Shown here: one piece after another, positions 22,423 to 32,505 of the stretch
Layout of the letters: each line of letters begins with the position of its first letter
Numbering within the stretch: position 1 is the first letter of the stretch
From: Pilatotrama ljubarskyi
Lineage: Eukaryota; Basidiomycota; Agaricomycetes; Polyporales; Polyporaceae
Direction of reading: 5' to 3'
Length of the DNA: 64,000 bases
Assembly (NCBI GenBank): GCA_022385805.1
Contig: MU277675.1
Span: 439,018 to 503,017 of the forward strand
Program-made: the position numbers and the translations under genes
The notes under the pieces: generated by a model
Told to the model about the DNA's origin: nothing
Databases searched by the model: none
What the model saw: the letters and a program-made list of their open reading frames with translations, nothing else

Positions 22423-23881
22423 TCACATGATGTTGAAGGTCAGCACGGTGACGTCGAGCGGGAGCCCCGCAATGTGGACGACGGTCTCGCCGACATGCTT
22501 CGCGTCGAAGGTGGCCTCTCGAGAATAGCTCCCGTCTGGCTGCAGCGTGCCCTGCGCCGGAGGGGACATGCCCGTCTGGGCGCCGCCTGCAGCAGCGAAG
22601 GACCACGCACGTCAGGACGTCGCGCGCGTGAGAAGATCAGGTGGTCAGAGAGGCGCGATGGGCGACTCGCCGATGTCAATCTGGGTGCATGTGATGTTGT
22701 GCGCGCGGCCGTCGAGTAGGGTGCACTTTGTGAGGCCCAGGACCGCGTGCTTGCTCGAGGTGTAGGGCGACGAGAAGGGGCGGGGCGTGTACGCTGAGAT
22801 GGAGCCGTTGTTGATGATGCGGCCTGGAGAAGAGCAGCGCGTGAGTGACACCGGCAGTGGGGTGAGAGAGTCGAAGCACGGGTCGCTAGGTGTGAGTGGA
22901 ATTCTGACGTGACGCGCACGTCAATCGCTTCCACTTGTACGTCCTAAGGACGCCGCCGTCCCAGGAGCAGCTGCATTGCGCGGAACAACGGCTTATCGGA
23001 CATGGGAGAAGGGACGCGGAGCCCAAGCGGCCAGCAAAAGCGCGCGATCTGAGGGGGTCACAAGGGCACACGGACGCGTCTTTGTGGCCAGGACGTCAGG
23101 CACTCAGGGTACGCGAAGGCAAGTTCGCGTCATAAGCGACAACTCCTGCATGGAACGCGTCCTCGCTGGCATGATTCTGGCGACGGCGAGGATGGACTCG
23201 AACAAGTGCCGAGTGCTCCCACTCGCCGTGGATCGTCACCAATTTAGTACGCGACCGAATAGCACATCGTCGGTTCGCACTGAGGCTATGAGATGTGTAC
23301 CTCCTTGGGGAGACTGCGACTTGAAGATCCTAACGGCCTCTCGGGTGCAGAGGAATGTGCCGACGAGGTTGACATCGATGACTTGTTGGAACGCCTCGAG
23401 GGAGACTTCCTCGATCGGGACTTGTTTAGACACGATGCCCGCGTTCTGATCTCTCCGTTCATATCAGCCTTCGACGGTCAATATGGAGAGATACGAACGT
23501 TGAAGAGCATGTCCAGACGACCTAGGCGAACAATGAAGAAGTATCATTACGCAAATACGCAAGCGAGCGGGGTATGGAGAGTAGATACCGAACGAATCGA
23601 TGGTGGACTGGAAGAGGCGTTTGACGTCGTCCTCGCTGGTGACGTCCCCTCCGACGAGCAGTACTTTGGCGGGATCCGCACATAGAGCTTTTGTTTCTTC
23701 CAGCATTTCCGCGCGACGTGCGAAGAGCGCGATAGACCAGCCGGCCTGGGCGAGGGCTATGGCAGACGCTCTGCCCACGCCTCGGCAAAGAGAATGAATG
23801 TCGACCTCTTCTGAAGTCCTGCACGAGGCGTTGGAACGTACCAGAGGATGCGCCCGTGACTACTGCGACCTTTCCAGCCAT
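22423..23881 (-). CDS. Short-chain dehydrogenase/reductase (SDR)
   Basis: Rossmann-fold NAD(P)-dependent oxidoreductase; substrate unknown. The start at 23881 gives [13 protein letters not shown], completed over an intron to [15 protein letters not shown], the TGxxxGxG nucleotide-binding loop. Then follow [25 protein letters not shown] (NAG motif, split by an intron), [29 protein letters not shown] with the catalytic Ser, and the YTSSKHAV motif (YxxxK). The last exon reads CTQIDI, then [15 protein letters not shown] and ends TFNIM. Length is ordinary for a classical SDR. One intron (about 22826-23308) is near 480 bases, far longer than any other in the window, and looks expanded or invaded. 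Upstream ORF sequence to 24235 is probably not part of this gene. Confidence 0.8.
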
Positions 23882-24127
23882 TCTGCGCGCGCAGTTCCCA
23901 AATGGCCGGGGTGGACGCGAGAGATGAGCCCGATCACCGTGGGAAAAGCCAATCGGGATAGCGTGGTGGCTGTGCTGCCGGCAGGTGATGTCATCCGCGC
24001 TTTGCCCCCCGCTCGTTTCCATAAAATCTGCACTGCGCTTGCCATGGCCGCTCTCCATCGCAGCTAGCCATCCGTATACCCCCACCCACACGAGCTTTTT
24101 ACTGGCACACGCGCATACACTCAGCAT

Positions 24128-24235
24128 GTCTGCACTCTTGTCGTCCACCTTTTGGCTCCTCCTGAACACCCCTATGGTCGCCCCCGAGCCGAAACCAAGG
24201 ACGAAGGCCGTGCCCATGGTGGATCTCAGTGCCAC
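24128..24235 (-). CDS. Possible exon of a small membrane protein
   Basis: The minus strand reads STMGTAFVLGFGSGATIGVF, a glycine-rich hydrophobic segment followed by basic residues, preceded by LLVFERDDAVALR. It looks more like a real exon than chance, but the flanking exons could not be joined, so the limits are those of the visible segment. It is upstream of the dehydrogenase on the same strand and might be a separate small gene. Confidence 0.2.
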
Positions 24236-24419
24236 TGCGTCATCGCGCTCGAAAACGAGGAGGCGGCCGTCGGTATGTTATTTCCGAGGAAAGCCTAAAA
24301 CGCTGTCAGTAACACGTTGCGTCCTGCAGCGCTCGAGCGTCGACAGTGTTGCGAGCCATACAAGCACCATCTCGGACAGTGGCAGTCAACAACGCGAAGC
24401 TGCCTGATCTCGACTTCTT

Positions 24420-25329
24420 AGGTAAGACGATCTTCCGTGCCACGTCCCCTCGGTATCCTGAATATCCCTTTGCCAGCCCATGTTGCCATTATCATAGTAG
24501 CATCCCCCAATAGGGGGAAAGCATAATACCCCTCGCCCGCAAGTATCGTACTGTACTACGTGACGTTCTTTTTGCAGATTCGTTGGCCTCGTTTCACTTC
24601 GCTCTCCATCGCATTCGCCTCCTGTATTCAGTGTATTGCTAGCTTTCTTATCATTGGGGCGCTCCCGAGCCAGCCAAGTTATACTGCTTTGCTCGGCGCA
24701 CTACGCGCGACCGAATGCGCTATGAAATCCCCGGGGGTCCGTCCCAGCCTTAGCACTACATGCCCTTGTCGTCGGATAAGCCCTGCCGACAAGCACGGGC
24801 AGCCTGGACCGTCCAGAGACTACCTTGAGAATTCCTCAGATTTTGCATCTCCTATTCTGCCCCCTGTAAGGCTAATCTCCACAATGTTGCAAGCGTTCGA
24901 GAACGGCGCACGCAGGTGCCGTATCTGAGGAGCGTACCTTCTATATTGGTACGGGAGACCGTACTGGGTGAGAGTACCGAGCATAGAGTGGTGCGCGCTT
25001 CGTCTCCGTCCATGACGGGTTCTCTTGTCAGAGCCCAAGCGTGATGCAAAGGAAAGCATGGTCGCCGGGTGCGTCTGGCCGCGGGCAGTTCTTCGGGAGT
25101 CCAGTATGCCTGTCCATGCAGGAGTCACTAGAGACCATAGGAGGCGGCGTCGACGTCCCGATCGAGTGCCCGACCATAGCCATGCCGGTTCCTTCTCCTG
25201 AGCAGCAAGAGCCTCGGCACGCTTGGGGGTCGTTCAAATAAGCGGCGCCCTGCGACGGTGTCTGAAGGACGCTCGCCAGGGACTCCGTCACGCTCGAGAG
25301 TGCCACCAGACATCGCCGTCGTCTCGACC
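24420..25329. other. Intergenic, nothing identified
   Basis: About 0.9 kb upstream of the second CPL1-like gene. Only short unsupported ORFs are present. It presumably contains that gene's promoter. Confidence 0.45.
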
Positions 25330-26349
25330 ATGCCCGCCCACGCCGCATACGCTCGTCGGCTCGCGCTGGCATTCCTCCTCTGCTTCTTCATGGCGCTTGT
25401 CGTACTGCCTGTTCCTGGCGCTGAGGCGCGCCCCGGCGACTGCGACGCTGGAGAGTTCTGGGACACTAGTCGGAGCAGGTGTACTGACTGCCCTGCGGGG
25501 ACTTTCACCGGCGTTGACGACGCGACGTCGTGCTGCACCTGGTACGCCGCTATGCTCTCCCGCTCGCCGCCCACAGATTGACCTTCGTGTGTCTTCGACA
25601 GCTGCGCTGGATACTATCAGGTAAGCCAACTTCGCGTACGCAGACCCGGAGTAATCGCTCACTCGTGGCTCCCCACCAGGACAACTCCGGTTCAAGCTCG
25701 TGCAAGAAGTGCCCGTCAAACAGGCCTTACTCCCCAGCCGGCTCGACGTCCTCCAGCCAGTGCCGGTCCAACTCAGGAACCTCCACGGACTCCTGCTCCC
25801 AGTCCAACAAGAACACCTGTCGTACGTCCTACCCTGCGCCTTTAGCCTTCACCAGAGGTCTTGGCTTACCGTCCCCCTAGCGAACACCGGCGGGGGCAAT
25901 CCCTCCCCGCGCGCGGTCAAGCGCCGCGAGGGCCCCGGACCGTACGGCGACGCCAAGTGCCCGTTCGGCTGGCGGAGCTGCCCTGTCTATGGGCTCCTCG
26001 GCAAGGGCGGCGAGGGCGTGTTCGAATGCGTGGACGTTCGCCGCGACCTCGAGAGCTGCGGCGGGTGCGTGAACAACGACTCGCCGTCCGGTGAGCGCAC
26101 CGCCGGCGGGGGGCGCGACTGCAGCGCCATCCCAAACGTGGACGAGGTGCGGTGCGCGCGTGGCGAGTGTGTGATTCGTGAGTGATATCTGGTTGAACGA
26201 CACCGGGGAACGTCGCTGACGGACTCGTAGGGAGGTGCGCGTACGGGTATTCGCTGACGGAGGACGGCGACCGGTGCGTGCGCGACACTGGAGGATGGGA
26301 GGCACCGGCCGCGTACTACGGCATCTGGAAGCGGGGCGTGCAGGAGTAG
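25330..26349 (+). CDS. Secreted cysteine-rich protein with CPL1/priA-like domain (copy 2)
   Basis: ATG at 25330 (MPAHAAYARRL) is preferred over the upstream frame-open start at 25258 because it opens a proper signal peptide (LALAFLLCFFMALVVLPVPG). Only one or two short CxxCPAG-type repeats follow (RCTDCPAGTFTGVDDATSC, CKKCPSNRPYSPAGS), so the repeat region is shorter than in copy 1. The C-terminal domain is nearly parallel to copy 1: CPVYGLLGKGGEGVFECVDV, DLESCGGCVNNDS, GRDCSAIPNVDEVRC and CAYGYSLTEDGDRC, ending GIWKRGVQE. Introns lie near 25545-25600, 25620-25678, 25822-25880 and 26180-26230. The two copies are about 3.2 kb apart in the same orientation with the dehydrogenase between them. 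Confidence 0.85.
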
Positions 26350-26554
26350 CCGTCGATGCCCCATCACCCTCGCCCCCTGCGCGGACTTTCCGAGCTGCCA
26401 GTGAGTGAAGACGAGGGGCATCGTCCAGCATTCGGGACGTGGCATCGTTGGAATTTTTGTCGTGTCGTGCTTTGGAGGGTTGTATGGATTCTGAGCCCAG
26501 ACTATGTTTTGTGAAAAGAGGAGGCTGTTCATCACGAGATGTATGGCTATCCCT
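26350..26554. other. 3' flank of CPL1-like copy 2
   Basis: No coding signal. It leads into the dispersed repeat at 26555. Confidence 0.4.
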
Positions 26555-26990
26555 GTGTCAGTACTTGTGAGTGTCGCGTAGGTGGTACCGTGTATAGACC
26601 GCACTTAGGACTTCGTTCCTTGACCGCTTCCTCCGAGACCGGTATGATCAGAATGCGCCTTATCCGGCCGCGTGCTGAGGCGTACGAGCCATTGCACATG
26701 TGTGCTGGGTTCGACGGAGGGAGGCGGTCAGTGGCAGGAAACATCGCACTAGGGCCGGTCTCTTTTTCTATCATAGACCTCAGTGAAGAAGGTCGACTAC
26801 GGCTTGCGTGTGAGATATGTAGACGTTGGTACCAGCGCGCATGCCAGCCTTCTCTGCTACATGTCGTGTTCTTGCGCGGGTCGACGAGAGAGTGAAAGAG
26901 GGATTTACCTGGACCTGTAGTACGGACGGCACGAAGGGTACAGACTTGGCAGAAACGTCCACGGCATTACCTTGTCCCTCGTGTGCAAGG
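26555..26990. repeat. Dispersed ~430-bp repeat, copy A
   Basis: Aligns by eye in the same orientation with 31650-32085. Shared blocks include CAGTACTTGTGA, GCGTAGGTGGTA, GACTTCGTTCCTTGA, the GGTCAG.GGCAGGAA block and GGCTTGCGTGTGA.ATA, and the spacing is conserved. On the minus strand both copies can read AGTNVYV/I-like peptides with broken frames, so this may be a decayed coding element. No terminal repeats were found. Confidence 0.65.
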
Positions 26991-27587
26991 ATTTATGGGG
27001 AGTAACGACCGCACTTGCTTCTGGTCACAGCATAATCGTCGCCCCGAGGTCAGCTATTCGACGAGTCGACTAAGGCGTTCACCGTGGAGAAGTGCTTCCC
27101 AGCACTCGCCATCTTTCTCTTTGAGGACCTACGACGAAATAGACGTTCAGAGCATCCCTCCAGGAAGGAGGTGTGTGCATCCACTCACTCTGGCATATCC
27201 CTCGCGGAGCTTCACCGCGTCTTGAGGGCTCACGAACCACCACACCTCCATAGTGCTGGAAGAAGTCGGGGTATGGCGGGAGCTCCGCCGACTTGCCTTC
27301 GTGGTCCCAGAAAAGCGACAGACCCATTGCGAGGACAGGCTGGTAGTGGTGTACGAATGAAAATCGGCCCATCCGCGATGGGTGGCCTTTGAAGAGTCGG
27401 TTCGGGGACAATTGCGGCACGGGGTGACGCATCGCGACGCGGGCGAAGAACGGGCGTTGGATGCGTCCTCTGTTGGCAGGTCTCCCGTGCTGGTACTCTC
27501 CCGGCACGTACACACTCACTCATGGATCAAAACATGTCCAGGCGCAACTGCATTCGAACAGGGTAAACCAAGCGGCAAGCACACAAC
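26991..27587. other. 3' flank of the phosphatase gene, possible gene relic
   Basis: The minus strand at 27150-27420 reads LAMGLSLFWDHEGKSAELPP and YPDFFQHYGG, which looks protein-like but has no consistent splice model or recognised family. I treat it as unexplained. Confidence 0.25.
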
Positions 27588-29711
27588 CTACGCAAACGGC
27601 CTCTCGGGCGGGTCCCCCGTCGTCGTGTTCCATGCCGTCCCAGGCGGGATCTCCCACTCGCCAAGGCAGCCCCAGGCCCAGTCCGTGTTGCGGATGATCT
27701 CGCGCTGGGCGGCGACGAAAGTCGGGAGGGGACACGTGCCGTGCGGGGCGTCCGCAACGGAGGGGCAGCCGCGGATGCTGGAGAGGGGGACGACGCCGTC
27801 GTTGATGATGATGCGGATTTGGGGGTTCGGGGAGGATGTGCAAGAGAGCACTGCGCGAGAGGACGTAAGCGCGAAGAGAGAGAGAATGGAGGGTGGGACG
27901 TACCCTGGAACTGGACGTTGCTCGCAAAAGGCGCGAGGTGGGAGGTCTTGAAGGCGCGGTTGGGCGGGATGTGGTCCGCGGGGAGCGGACCGTCGGCCGC
28001 GAAGTTCGACAGGTTGAGCGCGGTGATCACTAGTTCCCTCAAGCGTGAGCAATCTACGCGTCGGCGGAGTGCAGTACAGACGAACCATTAAGGACGAGTG
28101 TATCGTGCGTGGCGTCGACGTAGAGGCTCTGGTTGAGCGGGAAGGTCAGGGGGTTATCGTCGAGAGTCGCGTTCGTCGACGAGTTGTGAACGGCGATGGG
28201 GCTGTGGGTGAGGCGGGCGATAAGTTCCTGGACGTAGCCGATGCCTTGGGCGCGGGCGACAGGGGAGCCGAAGGCGGAGCTGTACCAGAAGTTCAGGTCG
28301 ATGCTGAGAGCAAATCGTCAGCAATAAGGAGCGAGCAGGGGGATAGACGGCATACGAGTAGTCGAAGCCTTCCCACTCTTGCTGGGTGAAGAGCTCGCAG
28401 AACTTGGAGTAACCGATTGCGATCGTCTGCGACACGTTAGTAGAGTAAGCGGGAGATTGCGAAGATTGCTTACCTCGTAAGCGCAGAGCTGCTGCATGAT
28501 GTAGACGTCTTCGATTGTGAGGTCCAAGCCGTCGATCTGCGGACGAAGCCGGGCAAGGGCATCCTGGAGATAGATGTCTGCCCACTGGCGGACGTAATGG
28601 ACGCCGCGGTCGCCTTTGGCGTGGTCGCGAGCGTTGGTGCACGTCTTGGAGGGGGAGAGGGTGTTGTTGAAGCCGTGGTCCTCGATGGTGATGAGCTGCT
28701 GATACTTGCCGTCGAGAGGGTGGCCGAAGAAGCCGAGGGCAAAGTTGAGTGCGGAGGAAAGCATGCGGTCCTGGGACTCTGTGCGGAAGACGGGGAGGGC
28801 GTTTCCTTCTGAGAAGTTGCGGAGGAGGAAGCCGTATTTGATGCGCATGGAGACGCCGAGGTCGTCTGAAGGGAGGGTGAGCGAGGTGGGGAGAGCGAGG
28901 AGGGAGGAACGTACAGAGCTGCTGTCTGCCGAAGGGGGTGAGGATCTCCTCGCCGAGTTTGTACGTCCTAGGGAGAGTCAGGGATGTATAGGCGAATGTG
29001 GAAGGGAGCGCACCAGTCGTTGAGGAAGGCGAGCTGTCCACGGGCATTCCACGATGCAGGATAGTGGGCGAGACGAGCGGAGAAGTTGGCGGGACCACCG
29101 TAGGATGCCTGACCAGTAGGATAGCGGGCGCCGTGACGATGGAGGAGGTGGAGGGCGGTTACGCGACAGCCATGGGGTGGGTGTGGGCTAGCGTGGATGC
29201 CGAATGCGGAGGAGGGGACGGAGAACCAGGGGGAGAGGTTGCCCCAGTGCGTGAAGATGTCGAAGGAGGTTGTGTTGTGGAGTGCGGAGGGATGGAGGAG
29301 GTGAGGCGCGCCGGAGTGAGCTGGGTAGGCGGGGGCGGTGTGGACGAGGGCGGGTTCTGCGCCGGTGGGGGTGGGACCAGGGTGGCCGACGTTGGAGGGG
29401 AAGAGGGAGGGGAACGCGTTAGTGGGCGACGGCGGCGGATATGCGTCCACGACGGTAGAGCCTGCGTCGGGAGCGCCGTGGTAGACAGCGTGACTGAGGC
29501 GGAGGGCGGGAGAGGAGCAGGAGCGCACGACGAGCAGCGCAGAGACGAGCCCAGCGACGTACGCGGCAGCAACCCACCGCCAGCTCTCTCTCGTCGTCTG
29601 TCGCACTCCCGTCGTCGGCAGCAGCTTGGAATCTCCCGCCATCGTCGTCGTGGTCGTCGTGGTCGTCGTCGCAGACGTCGAGCACGCGTGTGTCGTGCCC
29701 TGGCATGGCAC
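27588..29711 (-). CDS. Histidine acid phosphatase (phytase-type), membrane-anchored
   Basis: Histidine phosphatase superfamily, branch 2; such enzymes hydrolyse phosphomonoesters, including phytate, outside the cell. ATG 29711 is followed by a run of nine Thr, and a second ATG at 29642 (MAGDSKLLPTTG) is equally possible. Both precede a single hydrophobic segment (WVAAAYVAGLVSALLVV) that looks like a type II signal anchor. The catalytic RHGARYPTG motif follows, then NFALGFFGHPLDGKYQQLITIE, YVRQWADIYLQDAL and the C-terminal proton-donor His-Asp in DATHDT. Exons on the minus strand are separated by short introns near 28910-28970, 28840-28870, 28430-28480, 28310-28350, 28035-28100 and 27840-27905. 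The last residues are DPPERPFA. The anchor distinguishes it from secreted phytases; substrate is not known. Confidence 0.85.
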
Positions 29712-29774
29712 GGGGAACGGTCACGTGACGTACACGTGCTAAGTCCCACGCGCCTGTTCACAGCCAGAGGTGTG

Positions 29775-30050
29775 CTTGACCTGGGTCGGACCCCGGTCAG
29801 ACCCTTTTCTGACCTGGGTCAGACCCCCAGCCCCACTTGACCCTGGTCAGGGAGTCAAACCCTGACCCCGCCCACCTCTGGGCCCCGAGGGTAGCAGATC
29901 CCGCTCCTGTTCACGCCCAATTTGCCACGTGTCTGACCCCTGACCCCGGTCAGGCTGAGGTCTGACCTTTTTCTGACCCTAGGTCGGACCCCAGCTCCAC
30001 TTGACCCTGGTCAGAGAGTCAAACCCTGACCCGCCCACCTCTGTTCACAG
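29775..30050. repeat. Duplicated GACC/GGTC-rich block
   Basis: A unit of roughly 110 bases (TGACCTGGGTCGGACCCCGG ... CACTTGACCCTGGTCAG ... CCGCCCACCTCTG) occurs at about 29776-29879 and, diverged, at about 29937-30042, separated by a short spacer. TGACC and its reverse GGTCA recur many times, so the strand can form many short hairpins. The block lies just upstream of the phosphatase start on one side and the F-box relic on the other, so a regulatory role is possible but unproven. Confidence 0.85.
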
Positions 30051-30285
30051 CGGCTTCGACGTGGGGCATGTATATAATTATACGATAACGATGGCATGGA
30101 CATGTCCTCGAACCCGAGCAATAGCACTCGCTGCTAGCCACAGACGATCGGTAGAGTGCCGACTCCTTTCTCGGTGAGTATGCCTTGACTTGCCACGCAC
30201 CGCTCAGCCTCCGTACTTACACCCTATCCTCCCGTCCCCTAGTATCGCCGCATCCTAAACATCTTGACGCGCTCGAGCACCCGCA

Positions 30286-30408
30286 ATGGCACCACAGCCC
30301 GCTCTCAACAACGACGTCCTCTTCGCAATTCTCGACGCCTCCTCCCAACAGGTCATCTGTCGCTTCAAGCGCACCTCTCGCTTCTTCCCTAGTGTGGTCG
30401 GGGCGTAG
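30286..30408 (+). pseudogene. Truncated F-box gene fragment
   Basis: A 40-residue ORF, MAPQPALNNDVLFAILDASS followed by QQVICRFKRTSRFFPSVVG, resembles the F-box at the start of basidiomycete F-box proteins, then stops. A TATA-like TATATAAT at 30071-30078 lies 208 bases upstream. No leucine-rich continuation is found in frame, so it is most likely a relic, or a multi-exon gene whose next exon I could not join. Confidence 0.45.
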
Positions 30409-30891
30409 TTCCCAATGAAGCTGCAGGAGGTGCTTGAGCAAAACATTAAGCGCTAATCTTCGAGTCCTCCTCGTCCTCTGCACTCGCCTTCCTTTTGTGA
30501 TCTTTCGTGGGCAAAGGTACATACATTCCGCCTCGGCCGCCGCCACTGAGCACACTGCTTGCGTTTGCGCTGGCCATCGACTCTCGACTTGCTGCGCGAT
30601 TGACTGGCTCTCCTGTGCCAAATCGGTCTGAGGACAAGGACGTTCAGTTCGTTTCCGGCCGACCACATCTAGGTGAACTTGTGGCTAAAGCGATCACGTG
30701 GGTGCATATAAGTAGATACCGAACGCGGGCGGGTTTTGTTCGTAGCATCTTCCCTTCTTCCTGCCAGTGCTACTCCTTGCGCTCACCCGTCTGTTCCACC
30801 CCTTTACTAGTCTCGTAGCGTCTTCTGTTGGTCTTGCCACGCGAAGACTCACATACGGCGCCAGAAGTACATCAATAGTCATTCCTCGCAG

Positions 30892-31270
30892 ATGAGTATT
30901 GACCTCCCGCTCGGAGTCCTAGAGGCTTCCACAGCCAAGGGTGTGTGCGTTCTCATCCGCACCTATCGCTTTTTCTACAGCGCCGGACCGAGCGTGCTTC
31001 TCCGCTACACCGTCCGAGTCGACACGGAGAAACGCCTCCGCGAACTCCTGGTGTTCCTTCGCGCAGAGCCTCAGAGGCGCGTTCAAGCTTGTCTCCCCTA
31101 GGCCGACCTTGGAAGTGAGCTGCGGGTACTGTATGGGGGAGGACGCGCACATCCAGGCTTCAAGCTGCTCCGCTCTCTCAAACATGCTCTTCGACACACT
31201 GTCCGAATCTACGTCTCTTCGGCTTGCACGGGCTCTTCCCTTCATGCATCCACGACAACCGGGGACGACT
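30892..31270 (+). pseudogene. F-box-like relic with frameshift
   Basis: MSIDLPLGVLEASTAKGVCV followed by LIRTYRFFYSAGPSVLLR is the same type of N-terminus as the fragment at 30286 (DLPLGVLEAS versus NDVLFAILDAS). The frame ends at 31101, while coding-like sequence continues in the next frame (KLVSPRPTLEVSCGYCMGED to about 31270). A frameshift near 31060-31100 is the simplest reading. Confidence 0.45.
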
Positions 31271-31649
31271 TGAATACACTCGTAGTCCCTCGGCATCATG
31301 GTCCCACAGAAAGTCCGACGTTCAGAAACGACAAGCAGAGTCGATACGTCGGATCCAAAAAGAATATGATACATCGAGAGCGAGCGTGCTAGATATCCTG
31401 ACAAGCCAACCTGCCTACATGAAATCAGAGACTCGAGCCGCGAGCCGCCTTCTCCCCTTAAGGCGTCGCACTCGAGGTTGGCCGCGGGGGCATTGACTGA
31501 CCATCGAACTCGAGGGACCGTGGACGCGTGTAATAGTCGAGCATCGTCTTCAGCAATGAGCATATCGGGGATGACTTCAGTGATGCCGTCGAGCGAGACG
31601 TCGTCGCGAACTACGTGGATCCCTGGATCCCACTCTACGAGGGCTGTCA

Positions 31650-32085
31650 CTCTCTCAGTACTTGTGAATGTAGCGTAGGTGGTATCGCGTTTAGGTCGCA
31701 ATCCGGACTTCGTTCCTTGAGCCTTCTCCAAGATCAGTATGATCTCATTGGGCCTTATCTGGCCGCGCCGTGCCACTGAACAATCCGTACACGTGCGCTG
31801 GAATTGACGGCGGGAGTCGGTCAGCGGCAGGAAGCGTCGCACTAGGGCAGGTCTTTTCTCTATCAAAAGCCTCAGTGCAGAAGGTCGACCGCGGCTTGCG
31901 TGTGACATAGACGTTCGTACCAGCGTGCGTGCAAGCCTTCTCTTCTAGTGCGCACACGTCTTCTTGAGCGAGTCGTGAGGAGTTGGAAGAGGTATACTTA
32001 GAGTCTGTGGACAAGTTGTACGGTACCCGGGACGCCGGCACGGAAGGTACACAGGCGCCCGCGGCCTTGTCTCCCCTCACGCAGA
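31650..32085. repeat. Dispersed ~430-bp repeat, copy B
   Basis: Second copy of the sequence at 26555-26990, same orientation, diverged by substitutions and small indels. It lies between the F-box relic and the second phosphatase-like gene. Confidence 0.65.
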
Positions 32086-32376
32086 CGATGACTACTCGAG
32101 TAGTACTTGTGATCTTGAGGCTAGCGAAGTGGGGGAGCATGGAGTACAGTACGATCCGCTTTGGGGAGATCGCAGCTGATCGCAGCGACGCCAACGAGAT
32201 CAATGAAGGCTTGATCCTGTATACAGCCCCAACTCTTCCTGCCTCCGCTTGCGATAGCTAGCGGTGGCGGTGGGGACCCTGCAGTCACGACCTGCAAGCA
32301 AGCGGCAATGCTTCCTCGGCAGCAGAACGTAGTCCGCATACGTCCGGAGAAGCCGGACGTACATCGCATGATCACG

Positions 32377-32382
32377 TATAAA
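32377..32382 (+). promoter_or_regulatory. TATA box
   Basis: TATAAA 129 bases before the ATG at 32506, followed by a C-rich stretch (CCTCCCACCACCACCCAACCC). It is consistent with the promoter of the phosphatase-like gene. Confidence 0.6.
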
Positions 32383-32505
32383 TGACCGGGAGGACCATGA
32401 GGCAAGTACTCGAGCCCTCCTGAGCCCTCCTCCCACCACCACCCAACCCCGACCTCCGAGTCGCTCGCTGCTCAACCCCGACGAAAGCACAGTAGCTCTA
32501 CTGTA

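Noticed and set aside
23522..24235. Extension of the dehydrogenase to an upstream ATG
   Set aside because: The segment between 23890 and 24200 is not protein-like and classical SDRs start just before the [10 protein letters not shown] strand, so 23881 is preferred.
28998..29840. Plus ORF of 280 residues
   Set aside because: Antisense to the phosphatase exon; Gly/Glu/Val-rich composition is a by-product of GC-rich codons.
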